Shown piece after piece: positions 11,870-22,518 of a DNA stretch of 64,000 bases. The stretch covers positions 136,229,955 through 136,293,954 of the forward strand of contig OW240914.1 of assembly GCA_933207985.1 (NCBI GenBank). The letters run 5' to 3'. The notes below the pieces were generated by a model, which was given only the letters and a program-made list of their open reading frames with translations, did no database searches and was not told the DNA's origin. Position 1 is the stretch's first letter, and every line of letters begins with the position of its first letter. The position numbers and the translations under genes are program-made. The stretch is from Pelobates cultripes (taxonomy: Eukaryota > Chordata > Amphibia > Anura > Pelobatidae).

Positions 11870-12080
11870 CACGCCGAGATCCCCTGCCTGTGTACTCCGG
11901 TTCCTTCCTCTCCCCTAACTTCCGGGTTTCTCACCGTATCCAGGAAGTCCGAGCCCTGAGTAATGGTCTCGCCGGAAGTTACGTAATCCATATGCGCCCA
12001 ATGGTTACTAGCAGGCACGTCTCCATGGTGATCGCGTGTGGCTCGTGCCGGAGAGCTAGGGGTGTGTCAGACTCCTCTCG
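11862..12080 (-). promoter_or_regulatory. BIN3: CpG-rich housekeeping-type promoter, probably BIN3
   Basis: This block is rich in CpG against an AT-rich background. Visible sites are two ETS motifs (ACTTCCGG at 11918-11925 and CCGGAAGT at 11972-11979), a palindromic TTACGTAA (11979-11986) and a CCAAT motif (11998-12002). An X-box-like CTCCATGGTGATC lies near 12022. There is no TATA box, as expected for a housekeeping promoter. In human, BIN3 lies just beyond the 3' end of EGR3 on the same strand, and this block occupies that place and suits minus-strand transcription. The gene name rests on this synteny and on a three-codon match; bidirectional activity is possible. Confidence 0.45.
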
Positions 12081-12152
12081 CAGTGCTCTGTATTAGTGAA
12101 TGGTTAGTATGGCAGCGGTGTTACTGATAGAGTATTCATTTACCCAATATAT

Positions 12153-12618
12153 TTAAAGGACCACTATAGGCACCCAGAACACTTCAGCTTAATGAAGTGG
12201 TCTGGGTGCCAGGTCCAGCTAGGGTTAACCCTTTTTTCTATAAACATAGTTTCAGAGAAACTGCTATGTTTATAAATGTGTTAATCCAGCCTCTAGTGGC
12301 TGTCTCTTGACAGCCGCTAGAGGGCTTCCGCGCTTCTCACTGTGATTTTCACAGTGAGAAGACGCCAGCGTCCATAGGAAAGCATTGTAAATTCTTTCCT
12401 ATGAGACTGGCTGAATGCGCGCTTGGCTCTTGCTGCGCATGCGCATTCAGCCGAGGAGGAGGAGAGTCCCCCGCCCGGCGCTGGAGAAAGAGGTAAGTTT
12501 AACCCCTTCCTCTCCATCCAGCCCGGCGGGAGGGGCACCCTGAGGGTGAGGGCACCCTCACGGCACTATAGTGCCAGGAAAACAAGTATGTTTTCCTGGC
12601 ACTATAGTGGTCCTTTAA
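12153..12618 (+). mobile_element. Full-length T2/Kolobok-type MITE
   Basis: Both ends carry the perfect terminal inverted repeat TTAAAGGACCACTATAG (12153-12169 and its complement ending at 12618). A subterminal hairpin (CAGCTTAATGAAG region) follows the left end and GTTTTCCTGGCACTATAG precedes the right end. Length is 466 bp with no coding frame. The intact ends suggest relatively recent movement. Confidence 0.85.
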
Positions 12619-12896
12619 TCCTGTTTAGGATAGGACCACGTGACTGCTCTGTGGGTATAGCAATATAGCTGAATTCGAGCAGCCAGTATGAGAGCTACTT
12701 GGGAGCTGTTGCTGTACTTTTCCCTCAGGTGTCTTATGCTCCAACTTCTGAACCAAAATAAAACGTAGAATTAGTTTTATGCCTTTCTTCCACCTTAACA
12801 TTATAGTGAAAAGACCACTCTCCACCCATAAAGCTGCGATGAGGAGTATTCCAATAAAAGGTGACTTATAAAAGATAGAAATCGGCCCTTTTATTA

Positions 12897-12960
12897 TTAG
12901 AGGGACACTATAGTCACCAGAACAACTATAGCTTATTATATTTGTTCTGGTGAGTATAAT
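12897..12960 (+). mobile_element. T2-like MITE left-end fragment
   Basis: AGGGACACTATAGTCACC followed by AGAACAAC..TTGTTCTGGTGA matches the left end of the element at 36207. The remainder is not present. Confidence 0.6.
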
Positions 12961-13141
12961 TATATGATTTAGCTATTATATGACAAAAAGTCATGATTAT
13001 GTTAAAGACATGGAGGCAAGTATTGCATATCCTTTTCTTTACCACCAATAGCAGCAAAAAATACAAACAGAATGAAAAAATAATGTATACATAATGACAT
13101 AAGCCACTCCCCGTCCAAGTCCCACTATAATAGTAGGCACC

Positions 13142-13736
13142 TGTCACGACTACTAATGTGACCCAACATGCAAAACTATGTAACATCTACATAGAATAGA
13201 AAAATAGAACGTAAACCGGTCTTTAGAATGGCCGAATTAATACGTTAAAAGACAGAGAATGGTCAAGGGAAAGCTGAGGTCAAGGAAGCCAGAAACACAC
13301 AAGATCGATAAGAAAGCCAAGTCAGGGAAACCAGAGATCAGAATAGTCAGGAATAGCCAAGGTCAGGAATATCAAGGACAAGAAAACGCACTCTTGGGAA
13401 CGGGGAATAGAAATCACGACAGGGCAATGAACTAGGGAAATTCAGGGTTTTTAAATATCCCTCCTTGGGCTGTGATTGGTCAGGGCTTGGTCTCTGACCT
13501 CAGAACGTGCATGTGCGTCGACGTTGTGATGTCATACGCACTGTCGCCTGAACCTTGGAGGCGGAGCTACAAATGGCTGCGACCTCGTGGTCAGCGCCAT
13601 TTTGGATCCCACATGTAATGGGAACATGTGCCCCAGCAGGTCAGCTCCCGGCTCGTTGCTGAATGGGTAATTTCTCCAACCTGTCAGCTTGGTCGCACCA
13701 ATTGGGTGCGACCACATGCAGCCGGGAGCCGTGACA
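13142..13736 (-). repeat. Ty3/gypsy 3' LTR
   Basis: On the minus strand the block starts TGTCACGGCTCCC right after a G-rich stretch (GTGGGGAGTAC, likely polypurine tract) and ends GTAGTCGTGACA. The TGTCAC..GTGACA ends are inverted repeats, as expected for an LTR of about 595 bp. The chromodomain frame runs into it. No partner LTR was found upstream. Confidence 0.7.
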
Positions 13737-14780
13737 GTACTCCCCACTCGAAGACCGCCCACCGGGTGGGAAGGAGCAGGCTTGTTAGGAAACTGGTTGT
13801 GCAACGACCGGAGAAGACGAGGAGCGTGGACTCTATCAGCAGTGATCCAAGAGCATTCCTCAGGTCCATAACTTTTCCAATCCACCAAATAAGACAACAC
13901 ACCCCTAGACACCCTGGAATCCAGTATGGAGCGGACCTCAAATTCCTCCTGGCCTCTAACTACCAGAAGAGGAGGAGGTACGAACTGTTTGATGTACCGG
14001 TTGCAAGTAAGCGGTTTCAATAAAGACACATGGAATGAGTTCGATAACCGCAAATGTGCAGGAAGGGTGAGAGAGTACAACACAGGATTAATGCGTCGAA
14101 GGACTCAGAAAGGACATATAAAGCAAGGAGCCAGTTTCATCGAAGGTACTTTCAATTTGATATGATGTGTCGAAAGCCAGACCCTGTCCCCAGTTTGATA
14201 GACAGGATTGGCACCACGCCGCTTTTCTGCCTGAACTTTAGTACGTCTGGAGGCCGACTGTAACGCTTCGTGTACCGAAGTCCAAGTGTCACGGATAGAG
14301 GTCAAATGGACCTCTAAAGCAGGAATGTCAGTGTCTGAAAAATCAGAAGGTAATATAGTGGGATGATAACCATTATTTACAAAAAAAGGAGTAGAGGACT
14401 CGTGAGTTACCTTGTTTCTAGCAAATTCAGCCATGGGCAGAAGTTCTGACCAGTTAGTCTGATTGGTGTCAATAAAGCAACGTAAATAAGACCCCAAGGC
14501 TTGATTAGCTCTCTTCGCCGCCCCATTGATCTGAGGGTGCTATGAAGAGGAAAAAGAAAGTTCTATGCCCAACTGTTTGCAGAAAGCATGCCAAAATCGG
14601 GAAATAAATTGGTTACCTCTTTCAGAGACTATGTTTTTCAGTATCCCATATAGCCTAAAGATTTCACCTAAGAATACTTGGACAAGATCCTGGGATGTTG
14701 GCAGTTTTTTGAGAGGTCTAAAATGTGCCATCTTGGAGAAACGGTCCATGGTGATGGTGAGACAAGCAATTTATTAGATG
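13737..14780 (-). pseudogene. Ty3/gypsy integrase and chromodomain remnant
   Basis: Read on the minus strand, the fragment starts in the integrase core (DRFSKMAHF at about 14749). It continues through ERGNQFISRFW, the segment SELLPMAEFARN and QTGDRVWLS, and reaches a chromodomain (FEVRSILDSR..LVDWKSYGPEECSW, near 13820-13940), which marks a chromovirus. The pieces lie in different frames with stops between, so the gene is dead. The reading frame runs on past the LTR edge at 13736. The order integrase, chromodomain, LTR is the normal 3' half of such an element. The zinc-binding HHCC domain that should precede the core is missing, lost where foreign sequence (14785-16070) now sits. Confidence 0.85.
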
Positions 14781-14884
14781 GCTTCTCTGCTGGTGCCTGA
14801 GTTTGATCTATAATGGCACAAAGGAGCGGAGAAGACAATTACGAAACTGTCGTAGCTATAAGACACTCAGGGGGTATGATAGGA

Positions 14885-15352
14885 GACCACAGGCTCTCCC
14901 TGCTCTCCCTTTTACCACAGGCTCTCCCTTCATTTCCCTCTGTCCAAAGCTCTCCCTGCTCTTCCCTCTGTCCAAAGCTCTCACTGCATTTCCCTCTGCC
15001 CAAGGCTCTCCCTGCTTCTCCTCTGCCCCAGGCTCTCCCTGCTCTTCCCTTTGCCCCAGGCTCTCCCTGCTCTTCCCTCTGCCCAAGGCTCTCCCCTCTG
15101 CCCAAGGCTCTTCCTGTTTCTCCTTTGCCCCGGGCTCTCCTGCCCTTACCTCTGTCCCAGGCTCTCCCTCTTCTCCCCTTTGTCCCAGGCTCTCCCTGCT
15201 CTTCCCTCTGTCCCAGGCTTTCCCTTCTGCCCCAGGCTTTTTACTCTGCCCCAGGCTCTCCCTGCTCTTCCCTCTGCCCAGGGCTCTCTCTGCTCTCCCC
15301 TCTGCCCCAGGCTCTCCCTTCTGTTCCAGGCTCTCCCTACTCTCCCTTCTGT
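14885..15352. repeat. Minisatellite, GGCTCTCCCTGCTCTTCCC type
   Basis: About sixteen imperfect units of roughly 25-30 bp (CAGGCTCTCCCTGCTCTTCC followed by CTCTGCCC) are arranged head to tail. Long ORFs appear in several frames of both strands only because the repeat lacks stops. Confidence 0.9.
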
Positions 15353-15539
15353 GAGGTGTGCTCTGTGTTTGTGAGGGGTGCAGTGTGTGTGTGACAGGGG
15401 TGCTCTGTGTGTGTTTGTGTGTGTGTGTGACAGGGGTGCTGTATGTGTGTGTGTGTGACAGGGGTGCTGTGTGTGTGACAGGGGTAGTGTGGGTGTGTGA
15501 GGTGTGTGCTGTGTGGGGCGGGGGATGGGGGGATTACTA

Positions 15540-15570
<31 letters not shown>

Positions 15571-15580
15571 TACATACATA
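15353..15580. repeat. GT-rich minisatellite and TA run
   Basis: Units of GTGTGTGACAGGGGTGCT recur from 15380 to 15500, then a G-rich stretch, an A-run and (TA)n at 15549-15571. Confidence 0.9.
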
Positions 15581-15599
15581 CATACAAAATAAACTGTAT

Positions 15600-16056
15600 G
15601 TCCCCTCTCCCAGGGAAAAAGGTAAGAAGAAGGGAGAGTGGACCTGGTGGTCCTGTGGAGGTGAGCAGCTCTAGTTAAGTCCTCTCGCGAGATCCTCGGA
15701 GCATTGCCGTGGTAACCCGTGGCAACGCTCAGAATTGCTGAACTCGTGGGAAGAACCTTCTGCCTCCCTTTCCTGCAGGCTGCCTGTCAGTCGGTGAGGG
15801 AGATCTTTGATCTCCCCCCCGGCCCATGAAGGCACACAGCTGGGTCGGCGCTCGGATAGCGCTTGCCCTGCAGGAGCTGGCAGGGGAGAGTCAGTGATCT
15901 CCCCTGTCGGCCCATGGCCATCGCGGCAAACCGGGCATTTGCCGATGGCCGGATTCCCAACCCGTGCAGTCGCCATTCTCCAAATTATTTTGCATACCCT
16001 CCGGGGCACTGAATTGTACCCCATGGGGTACGTGTACCACGGGTTGGGAACCGCTG
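15600..16056 (-). mobile_element. hAT-type element end inserted in the gypsy element
   Basis: On the minus strand the outer end reads CAGCGGTTCCCAACCCGTGG starting at 16056, a Charlie-like hAT terminal repeat. The bases outside it (16057-16064) would be half of an 8-bp target duplication, but the partner copy and the other end were not found. A palindromic TCTCGCGAGA (15683-15692) lies inside. The left boundary is uncertain because the flanking minisatellite may be part of the element. Confidence 0.55.
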
Positions 16057-16069
16057 TTCTAAGAGATGC

Positions 16070-16943
16070 CTCCATTCTTTAAGAGCTAGAATAATGGGCA
16101 GTAATTCCCTGTTTCCGACGTCGTAGTTTCTCTCACCATGAGATAGCTTTTGGAGAAAAACCCACAGAGATGCAGAGGTTTATCATGGTTTTCTCATTGA
16201 ACCAGAATGGCTCCTACACTTCTCTCGGATGCATCAACCTCTAAAATAAATGGTTTGAGGGATCTGGATGTGCTAAAACAGGTGCTGAAACAAATAAAGA
16301 TTTCAGTTTTTCGAATGCTTCTATTGCTTCCTTTGGCCATGAATTACTGTTAGCTCCTTTTCGGGAAAGGTTGGTAATAGGAGCAATTTCCTTTGATGAA
16401 CCTGCAATAATAATTAGCAAATCCAGTAAAGTGTTGTACAGCTTTAAGACCCTTGGTTAATGGCCACTGTAATACTGTGTCTAGTTTGCGTGGGTCCATC
16501 TTAAAATCAGAGGGGGGTATTACATATCTGAGGAACTGTACATCGGTTTGATCAAACTGGCACTTCTCTAACTTACAGTACAGGCCATTTTTTTTAGCAG
16601 GGTTTGTAGCATGGTTTTCACATGTTCGTGATGGGTACGAAGGTTGCAGAATAGATAAGAATGTCATCCAGGTACACCAACACGAACGTGTGGAGGTATT
16701 CTTTTAGGACATCATTGGTCAGGTCTTGAAATACCGCTGGAGCATTGCACAAACTAAACAGCATGACCAAATAAATTCTTTGTCGATCAACCTGCGGTCC
16801 TAGTGAGAGAAGCAGATCAGCCAAAGGGACGGGATACTGTGAGATATCCCCACAAGTTCTATCTGGAAACCTCGAACTGTATCGAGCACCCGTGCATCTG
16901 AGGTTATTGCCGACCAAGCTGAGAAAAAATGACGGGGTCTGCC
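16070..16943 (-). pseudogene. Ty3/gypsy reverse transcriptase and RNase H remnant
   Basis: On the minus strand the order is [12 protein letters not shown], then the catalytic box [12 protein letters not shown] (near 16690), the palm/thumb link (YCKLEKCQF..MDPRKLDTVLQWP) and RNase H text (EAIEAF near 16320, then [14 protein letters not shown] text close to 16075). Frameshifts and stops break it. It is the 5' part of the same element as the integrase fragment at 13737-14780, same strand and right order, split by the insertion between them. The true ATG and the gag region are absent; upstream it joins the duplicated block at 16944. Confidence 0.85.
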
Positions 16944-17138
16944 CCCTACACAAACATGAGAAAATGTGCCGGAATTTCCACAGAAACATTTTGACCACCA
17001 GGGTCATCTCCGTTATAAGTAGAACGGGGACCGGGTCCTCGCCTTCTGGTAATTGGGTGGTGCTGAAAGGAGCCTCAAGATTGGCAATAACTGCGGCTGG
17101 CCAGATGACCCCTGGATCTGCCGGCCCTTAGTAGAGAA

Positions 17139-17400
17139 CCACCCCCGGAATACCATCCTCATGGAGGACTAGGCCTTATCAAGGGCAGTAAATGCCCCAA
17201 CAAAGCGCCCCATGACCTTTATAAAGGAATCGCCAAATAGTAAGCCTTGGGCATCCTTACCAGCCTCAGTGAGGGCAAGATTGGCCAATTGGGCTCTATT
17301 TTGAACAGTATAGCTTTACGCCGCTCCATGGACAGGGAGGCGTTAACACTCCCAGCTCCAAGTGCAAAGTCCAGACCCTTATGTTGGTTCCATTCCAACT
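17139..17400 (-). pseudogene. Retroelement gag-like remnant (possibly DIRS)
   Basis: Translated on the minus strand with one frameshift, it gives GLDFALGAGSVNASLS, then LANLALTEAGKDAQGLLFG and FVGAFTALDKA. That order resembles the gag-like ORF of amphibian DIRS elements as I remember it; the match is from memory and a search is needed. A frameshift near 17290 and the stop after DKA show it is broken. An identical copy lies 1,038 bp downstream at about 18177-18438. Confidence 0.4.
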
Positions 17401-17671
17401 GAGGGTCTGTAATGAGTAATAGGGGCTGTAGTGGGTGCAGGGGTGTAGGGGCTGTGATAGGTGCATGGGGTTATAGGGGATCTGGTGGGTGCAGAGGGTA
17501 ATTGGAGCGGCAGGGGGTACTTGCAGCTGTAGTGGGAGTAGATGGTAATAAGAGCTGTAGTGGGTGCAGGGGGTAATTGGGGCTGTAGTGTGTGCAGGGA
17601 GTAATGTGGGCTGTAATGGGTAATAGGGGCTTTAGTGTGTGCACTGGTTAACGGCCTGCTATCTGTGGTGG

Positions 17672-17953
17672 TTATAGCGGCTGCCGTCTATAGGGAGCTG
17701 TGGTGGAAGTAGGAACTGTGATGGAGGCTGGGGCAGTAGTGAGGGGATGATTTAATAAATGGGAAAAAAATAAAAATAGTTTATTCCACTCACCCTGAGC
17801 CTTACATTTGCCATGGGAGACTAGAGTCCTTATTCCTGATGATCCGGTGGGAGTGGGTGTAGACAGTCGGTTTCGACTACTGTCGGAATTATCGGAGGAT
17901 GCATCAACTCCATCCTCCCGCTTGGCCCAATCTATGCTATCCCCACCAGCCAT
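17672..17953 (-). pseudogene. 93-residue ORF in tandem unit 1, unknown
   Basis: The frame starts MAGGDSIDWAKRED and contains a Ser-rich stretch (SSDNSDSSRN) and CKAQGEWNKLF; its C-terminus is low-complexity Pro/Thr text coming from the minisatellite. It lies upstream, on the same strand, of the gag-like remnant and could be the N-terminal end of that ORF. An identical copy occurs in unit 2 at 18710-18991. I do not recognise a domain. Confidence 0.4.
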
Positions 17954-17981
17954 TAAAATCAGGGGAGGGGGGGAAACTACA

Positions 17982-19014
17982 CCCTACACAAACATGAGAA
18001 AATGTGCCGGAATTTCCACAGAAACATTTTGACCACCAGGGTCATCTCCGTTATAAGTAGAACGGGGACCGGGTCCTCGCCTTCTGGTAATTGGGTGGTG
18101 CTGAAAGGAGCCTCAAGATTGGCAATAACTGCGGCTGGCCAGATGACCCCTGGATCTGCCGGCCCTTAGTAGAGAACCACCCCCGGAATACCATCCTCAT
18201 GGAGGACTAGGCCTTATCAAGGGCAGTAAATGCCCCAACAAAGCGCCCCATGTCCTTTATAAAGGAATCGCCAAATAGTAAGCCTTGGGCATCCTTACCA
18301 GCCTCAGTGAGGGCAAGATTGGCCAATTGGGCTCTATTTTGAACAGTATAGCTTTACGCCGCTCCATGGACAGGGAGGCGTTAACACTCCCAGCTCCAAG
18401 TGCAAAGTCCAGACCCTTATGTTGGTTCCATTCCAACTGAGGGTCTGTAATGAGTAATAGGGGCTGTAGTGGGTGCAGGGGTGTAGGGGCTGTGATAGGT
18501 GCATGGGGTTATAGGGGATCTGGTGGGTGCAGAGGGTAATTGGAGCGGCAGGGGGTACTTGCAGCTGTAGTGGGAGTAGATGGTAATAAGAGCTGTAGTG
18601 GGTGCAGGGGGTAATTGGGGCTGTAGTGTGTGCAGGGAGTAATGTGGGCTGTAATGGGTAATAGGGGCTTTAGTGTGTGCACTGGTTAACGGCCTGCTAT
18701 CTGTGGTGGTTATAGCGGCTGCCGTCTATAGGGAGCTGTGGTGGAAGTAGGAACTGTGATGGAGGCTGGGGCAGTAGTGAGGGGATGATTTAATAAATGG
18801 GAAAAAAATAAAAATAGTTTATTCCACTCACCCTGAGCCTTACATTTGCCATGGGAGACTAGAGTCCTTATTCCTGATGATCCGGTGGGAGTGGGTGTAG
18901 ACAGTCGGTTTCGACTACTGTCGGAATTATCGGAGGATGCATCAACTCCATCCTCCCGCTTGGCCCAATCTATGCTATCCCCACCAGCCATTAAAATCAG
19001 GGGAGGGGGGGAAA
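17982..19014. repeat. Tandem duplication, unit 2
   Basis: Second copy of the 1,033-bp segment of 16944-17976, separated from the first by five bases (CTACA). It carries the same ORF (18710-18991, minus) and gag-like remnant. Beyond 19014 the sequence diverges (GGCACCATCC). Confidence 0.95.
18710..18991 (-). pseudogene. 93-residue ORF in tandem unit 2, unknown
   Basis: The residues are identical to the ORF at 17672-17953; see that entry for content. Complete conservation at this length reflects the recent duplication rather than selection. Confidence 0.4.
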
Positions 19015-19286
19015 GGCACCATCCAGGGGGGTAATTGCCCCACCCTCTTTGCCCCCTTGTAGCAATGGAAATGGTCCTAAATTTCTACACAATATAAACA
19101 GGAAAATAAAACATTCTTTAATTGCTATACCATATAGGGTTTTTTCCAGACACCTGCAATATTTAATCCATTGCTTCCCAGGCTCAGTTAACCTCATAGG
19201 TCTTACTTAACCCTTGATATTCTGTAATTAACCATACTACCTCTATTTGTAGCCATTGCATGCATCCACTACATACATTGTATTAG

Positions 19287-19395
19287 TTAAAGGGCCACTA
19301 AACTTACACAGACCACTTTATCTCAGTTAAGTAGTCTGGGTGCAGTGGTCCTGTCTTTGTAACCATGAAATGTAAATATTGCAGTTTTGTACATG
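19287..19395 (+). mobile_element. T2-like MITE left end
   Basis: It starts TTAAAGGGCCACTAAAC and continues with ACCACTTTATCTCAGTTAAG and the motif CCTGTCTTTGTAACC. It breaks off at about 19395, where unrelated sequence begins. Confidence 0.6.
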
Positions 19396-20520
19396 TGGCG
19401 GACCGCCTGGTACCCCGACAATGGGTACCTCCGTCAAGCACGCTCCCTAGCTACCACCGGGACACCATCAGCACTTCAGCCCCTAGCTGCCGCAGCTTGG
19501 CTTGGGTCTCGCCGTTGCTTCCCACCCTGGAACAGGGTCCTTGTATCCAGCTTCCAGTGATAGAAGCTCTCATGCAGAGAGTATAGTTGTGGAGTGATTA
19601 TAGTTGCTTTGTGATTATAGCAAGCTGAGTGATCATAGCCTTCCCCCACAGACATTAGCCAAAACTTAATGCTGGGAGTGAACTGGTTTAATGGAGCATG
19701 GTACAGGCAATTTATACACAGACCCCCAGTAGGGGGTCTCCATAAAATTCAATATAGAGTCTCTGTGTCTGGGAGATAATTGCTTAAATTAATTATCTTC
19801 CATACACAATGCACAAAATATTAAACAACCCAAAACACACAATATTACAAGAGACCCCCAGAAGTTGAGTGCCTAACATTTACAAAAAGGGTTCAGATCC
19901 CACGAACACAGCCAAATCGCCACTGGGATAAAGTTTTGACCGACTGCACATGTGGCTTCTGCCCAAAATAGTTCCATGAGAAAAGTGGTAGAAGTCGGTC
20001 ACTTTCGGGAGTCCCAAAACGAAATAAATACCGAACAGATTCTCTGGTTTCTAGGTAGCGATTGATCGCTTAGTTCGTGCAAACAATCCTACTGAACAGC
20101 GCTCTTCTGAGATGGTTAGAAATGAAGCAGGCATTCGCAAGTTAGTCTGTCCGATCTTAGCTCCATACACTCGACGCCCGAACACCGCTGCCCTGCCTGC
20201 GTTCATGCGCCAAGATGGCCGTCAATTAATTTCCCACGTGTTCGTTCATGCGAACAGTGGCCACCCAGCGAACACTTGGGATAACAAAGTGTGAAACCAT
20301 GATGGAGGTGTCCGGATAGGTTAACAGGGGTTAACAATCCCAGTGGTGGTCCGAGTATGGGGGGGTATAAAGAGGCAATTTGTGGGTTTGTTCGGTAACC
20401 AAACTGAAGAAGGGAAAACGTACTGACAGCGTATTTTAAGGGACAGAGTGGTCGGTTACATGGCCCATAGTTCTAGGGCTGGAGGCTAGATAGCAGGCTC
20501 CTCTAGGAGCTTGTTGCATA
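19396..20520. other. Unclassified repeat inserted between MITE pieces
   Basis: Composition changes sharply to GC-richer text (GGCGGACCGCCTGGTACC near 19399). It includes repeated GTTCG/CGAAC words and a TATA-like GGGGTATAAAGAGGC near 20361. No protein domain appears in any frame. It could be an LTR-like or non-autonomous element, but no terminal repeats were found. Confidence 0.35.
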
Positions 20521-20559
20521 GGCATATTTGACAAAGTACAAATTGCATTATTTGACATG

Positions 20560-20952
20560 GCAGGGTCCTGTCTTTTTAACCTTGCAATGTTAAACATTGT
20601 AGTTTTGTAGAACCTGCAAAGTTACATTGAGGGGTTACATGAACCTCTATTGGCTTCCCTCCTGAAGTGCCTCTTCTTCCAGAACAGAGTAAAACTTATT
20701 CCTGGAATCAAATGCTACTGTACAGTATTTGGAATGAGAAGCACAGCATAACTAAAATCCCTTGCTTCCCTATAAGAAGCATTGGATTAGAGCAGATAAT
20801 GACGTCAGCATGCCTTCAACGGCTGAGCAAGTGGCTGCAGCAAGGGTGGCCTTGTGGTGGAAACATAATTTTTCTAATACTGCAAGGGTGAACAGAAGGG
20901 AACCTATAGTCCCAAAAATGTATCTTATCTTTGGGACTATAGGTCTCTTTAA
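20560..20952 (+). mobile_element. T2-like MITE right part
   Basis: The start repeats the word CCTGTCTTTTTAACC seen at 19348, so it comes from a second copy of the same family. The right end reads GGGACTATAGGTCTCTTTAA, finishing at 20952. A strong subterminal hairpin (CCTATAGTCCCAAA..TTTGGGACTATAGG) lies at 20902-20945. Confidence 0.6.
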
Positions 20953-22518
20953 CCATATTTTGACAATGAAACCATGAATATACACCACATATTTTTAGAA
21001 GGAACAATGACTCATGCTCACTAGGTACAGCAGTTTGTAGGGCATTTCCTGCCTTTGAGCTCTTTCTGTGTGATTTGGGTCTTTGTTTTTGGTACATGGT
21101 TTTAAATTGATAATTTTAGATAGTGTCTTCTCCATTATTTCCATTATGTCCTCCTGTTACTAGTCACTAGTTTTTAATTACATGGAGCATGCCTTTGTAC
21201 TAATATTGGGGTCAATATGATACCCAGAGTCTTTATTTATTTTATTAATATATATATTGTGTGTGTTTTCATGCTTCTATGTATGAAAACCCAGTTATGA
21301 AGACTTTTAGTTGTCAAATGCGATAGAGCCATTTATTGGGCAATATGTACCAAATAAATTGAATTAAACTAGGCTGATATTCCAATGCAAAGTATATGTA
21401 TTAGGTTTGATATTTGACCCAATAATTATCAGCTTACAATAAGTCTTTAACAGCGTTTATTTAGTCCATCCAAATTGAAAAATAACTTAACGGGTGCTGA
21501 TAACTCCTGATAAAGATCAGTGGCTCAAATTTAAATGAGGCTGTAGTTCTTTAACAAACACTAATAATAGCTCATTTCACCATGTCAGTTATGTGTATAT
21601 AGAATTATATATATAAAAACAGATAAAATTATATAGGTATTGTTTGTGGCATTGTTAGATATATACATGCACCCAATGTTCTTCAAGTTTGCATTTTCAG
21701 TTAGTTAACCCTTGACTGGCAGTTCAGTTACAAATACATTACAATCAGCGAAATATGTGTCTCTATTATCTGAAGAAATATCTTGGAAGCAGGAAAGGGA
21801 TAAACACCAGGCTTTCAGGACCCATATAAATCAGTTACTATGGCAATATCCGCTCCCAGCACCACATTTTCTTGTTAGACAAAGCTTTAAATTTAGGGAG
21901 GTGGCCATATTTAATGTAGATCTGTCTATCAAAATTGAATAGAAAACAGCTTAAAACAGATTGTAGTGTCCAAGGACCAGACACAGAAGTGCTAAATGCT
22001 GAGTTTGCATTTGGTGATAAACGCTTCGTACATTGTCATAACATCTAAATATACAAAGGAAAAACACCACAAACAAATAAAATGTTAAATAAAAAAAAAA
22101 CATTTATTAAAGTATGATATAAAATCATTGTGAAACAACTTAGTATACATAAAAACATTTGTTCACATTTTAAAACAAACAAAAAAAGCCCATAAATTAA
22201 ACACTGGCAGTTATTACTGATTTGCAGTGATATCCTTATAAAGCCCTATTTCCTTGCTTGGTATGATCGAGTGAGTGGAGTGTCTGATATGTCTTTGTTT
22301 TAAATTTGTACATTCATCATTTTTGCTTTATTCATAGATATACCCATAAAAATAAAAACAGTGGCATCTCTAGAATTTGCGAGGCTCTAAGCGAAAATCA
22401 GACGTGATCCCCACTATCACCCACAGTGAAAAAATTAGGAGTTGCGTTATGTGTGTATATAAGGAGCTGTAGTTATAAACAAATTTAATTAGTATTTATG
22501 CTAATCATGTATAGACGA
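20953..22518. other. No gene; AT-rich
   Basis: Unique AT-rich sequence with A-runs near 22087. A TTAACCCTTGACTGGCAG word at 21704 resembles one MITE end but has no partner. Nothing else can be supported. Confidence 0.5.

Larger units (their letters stand above)
16944..17976. repeat. Tandem duplication, unit 1 (1,038-bp period)
   Basis: The segment from CCCTACACAAACATGAG to GGGAGGGGGGGAAA is repeated at 17982-19014 with a constant offset of 1,038 bp. I saw only one substitution (A in CCATGACCTT versus T in CCATGTCCTT). It contains a degenerate GGGGCTGTAGTGGGTGCAG minisatellite (17400-17660) and gag-like coding remnants on the minus strand. Confidence 0.95.

Noticed and set aside
14803..15583. 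Several ORFs of 80-193 residues on both strands
   Set aside because: All arise from minisatellite and microsatellite units lacking stops; the residue patterns simply repeat the unit.
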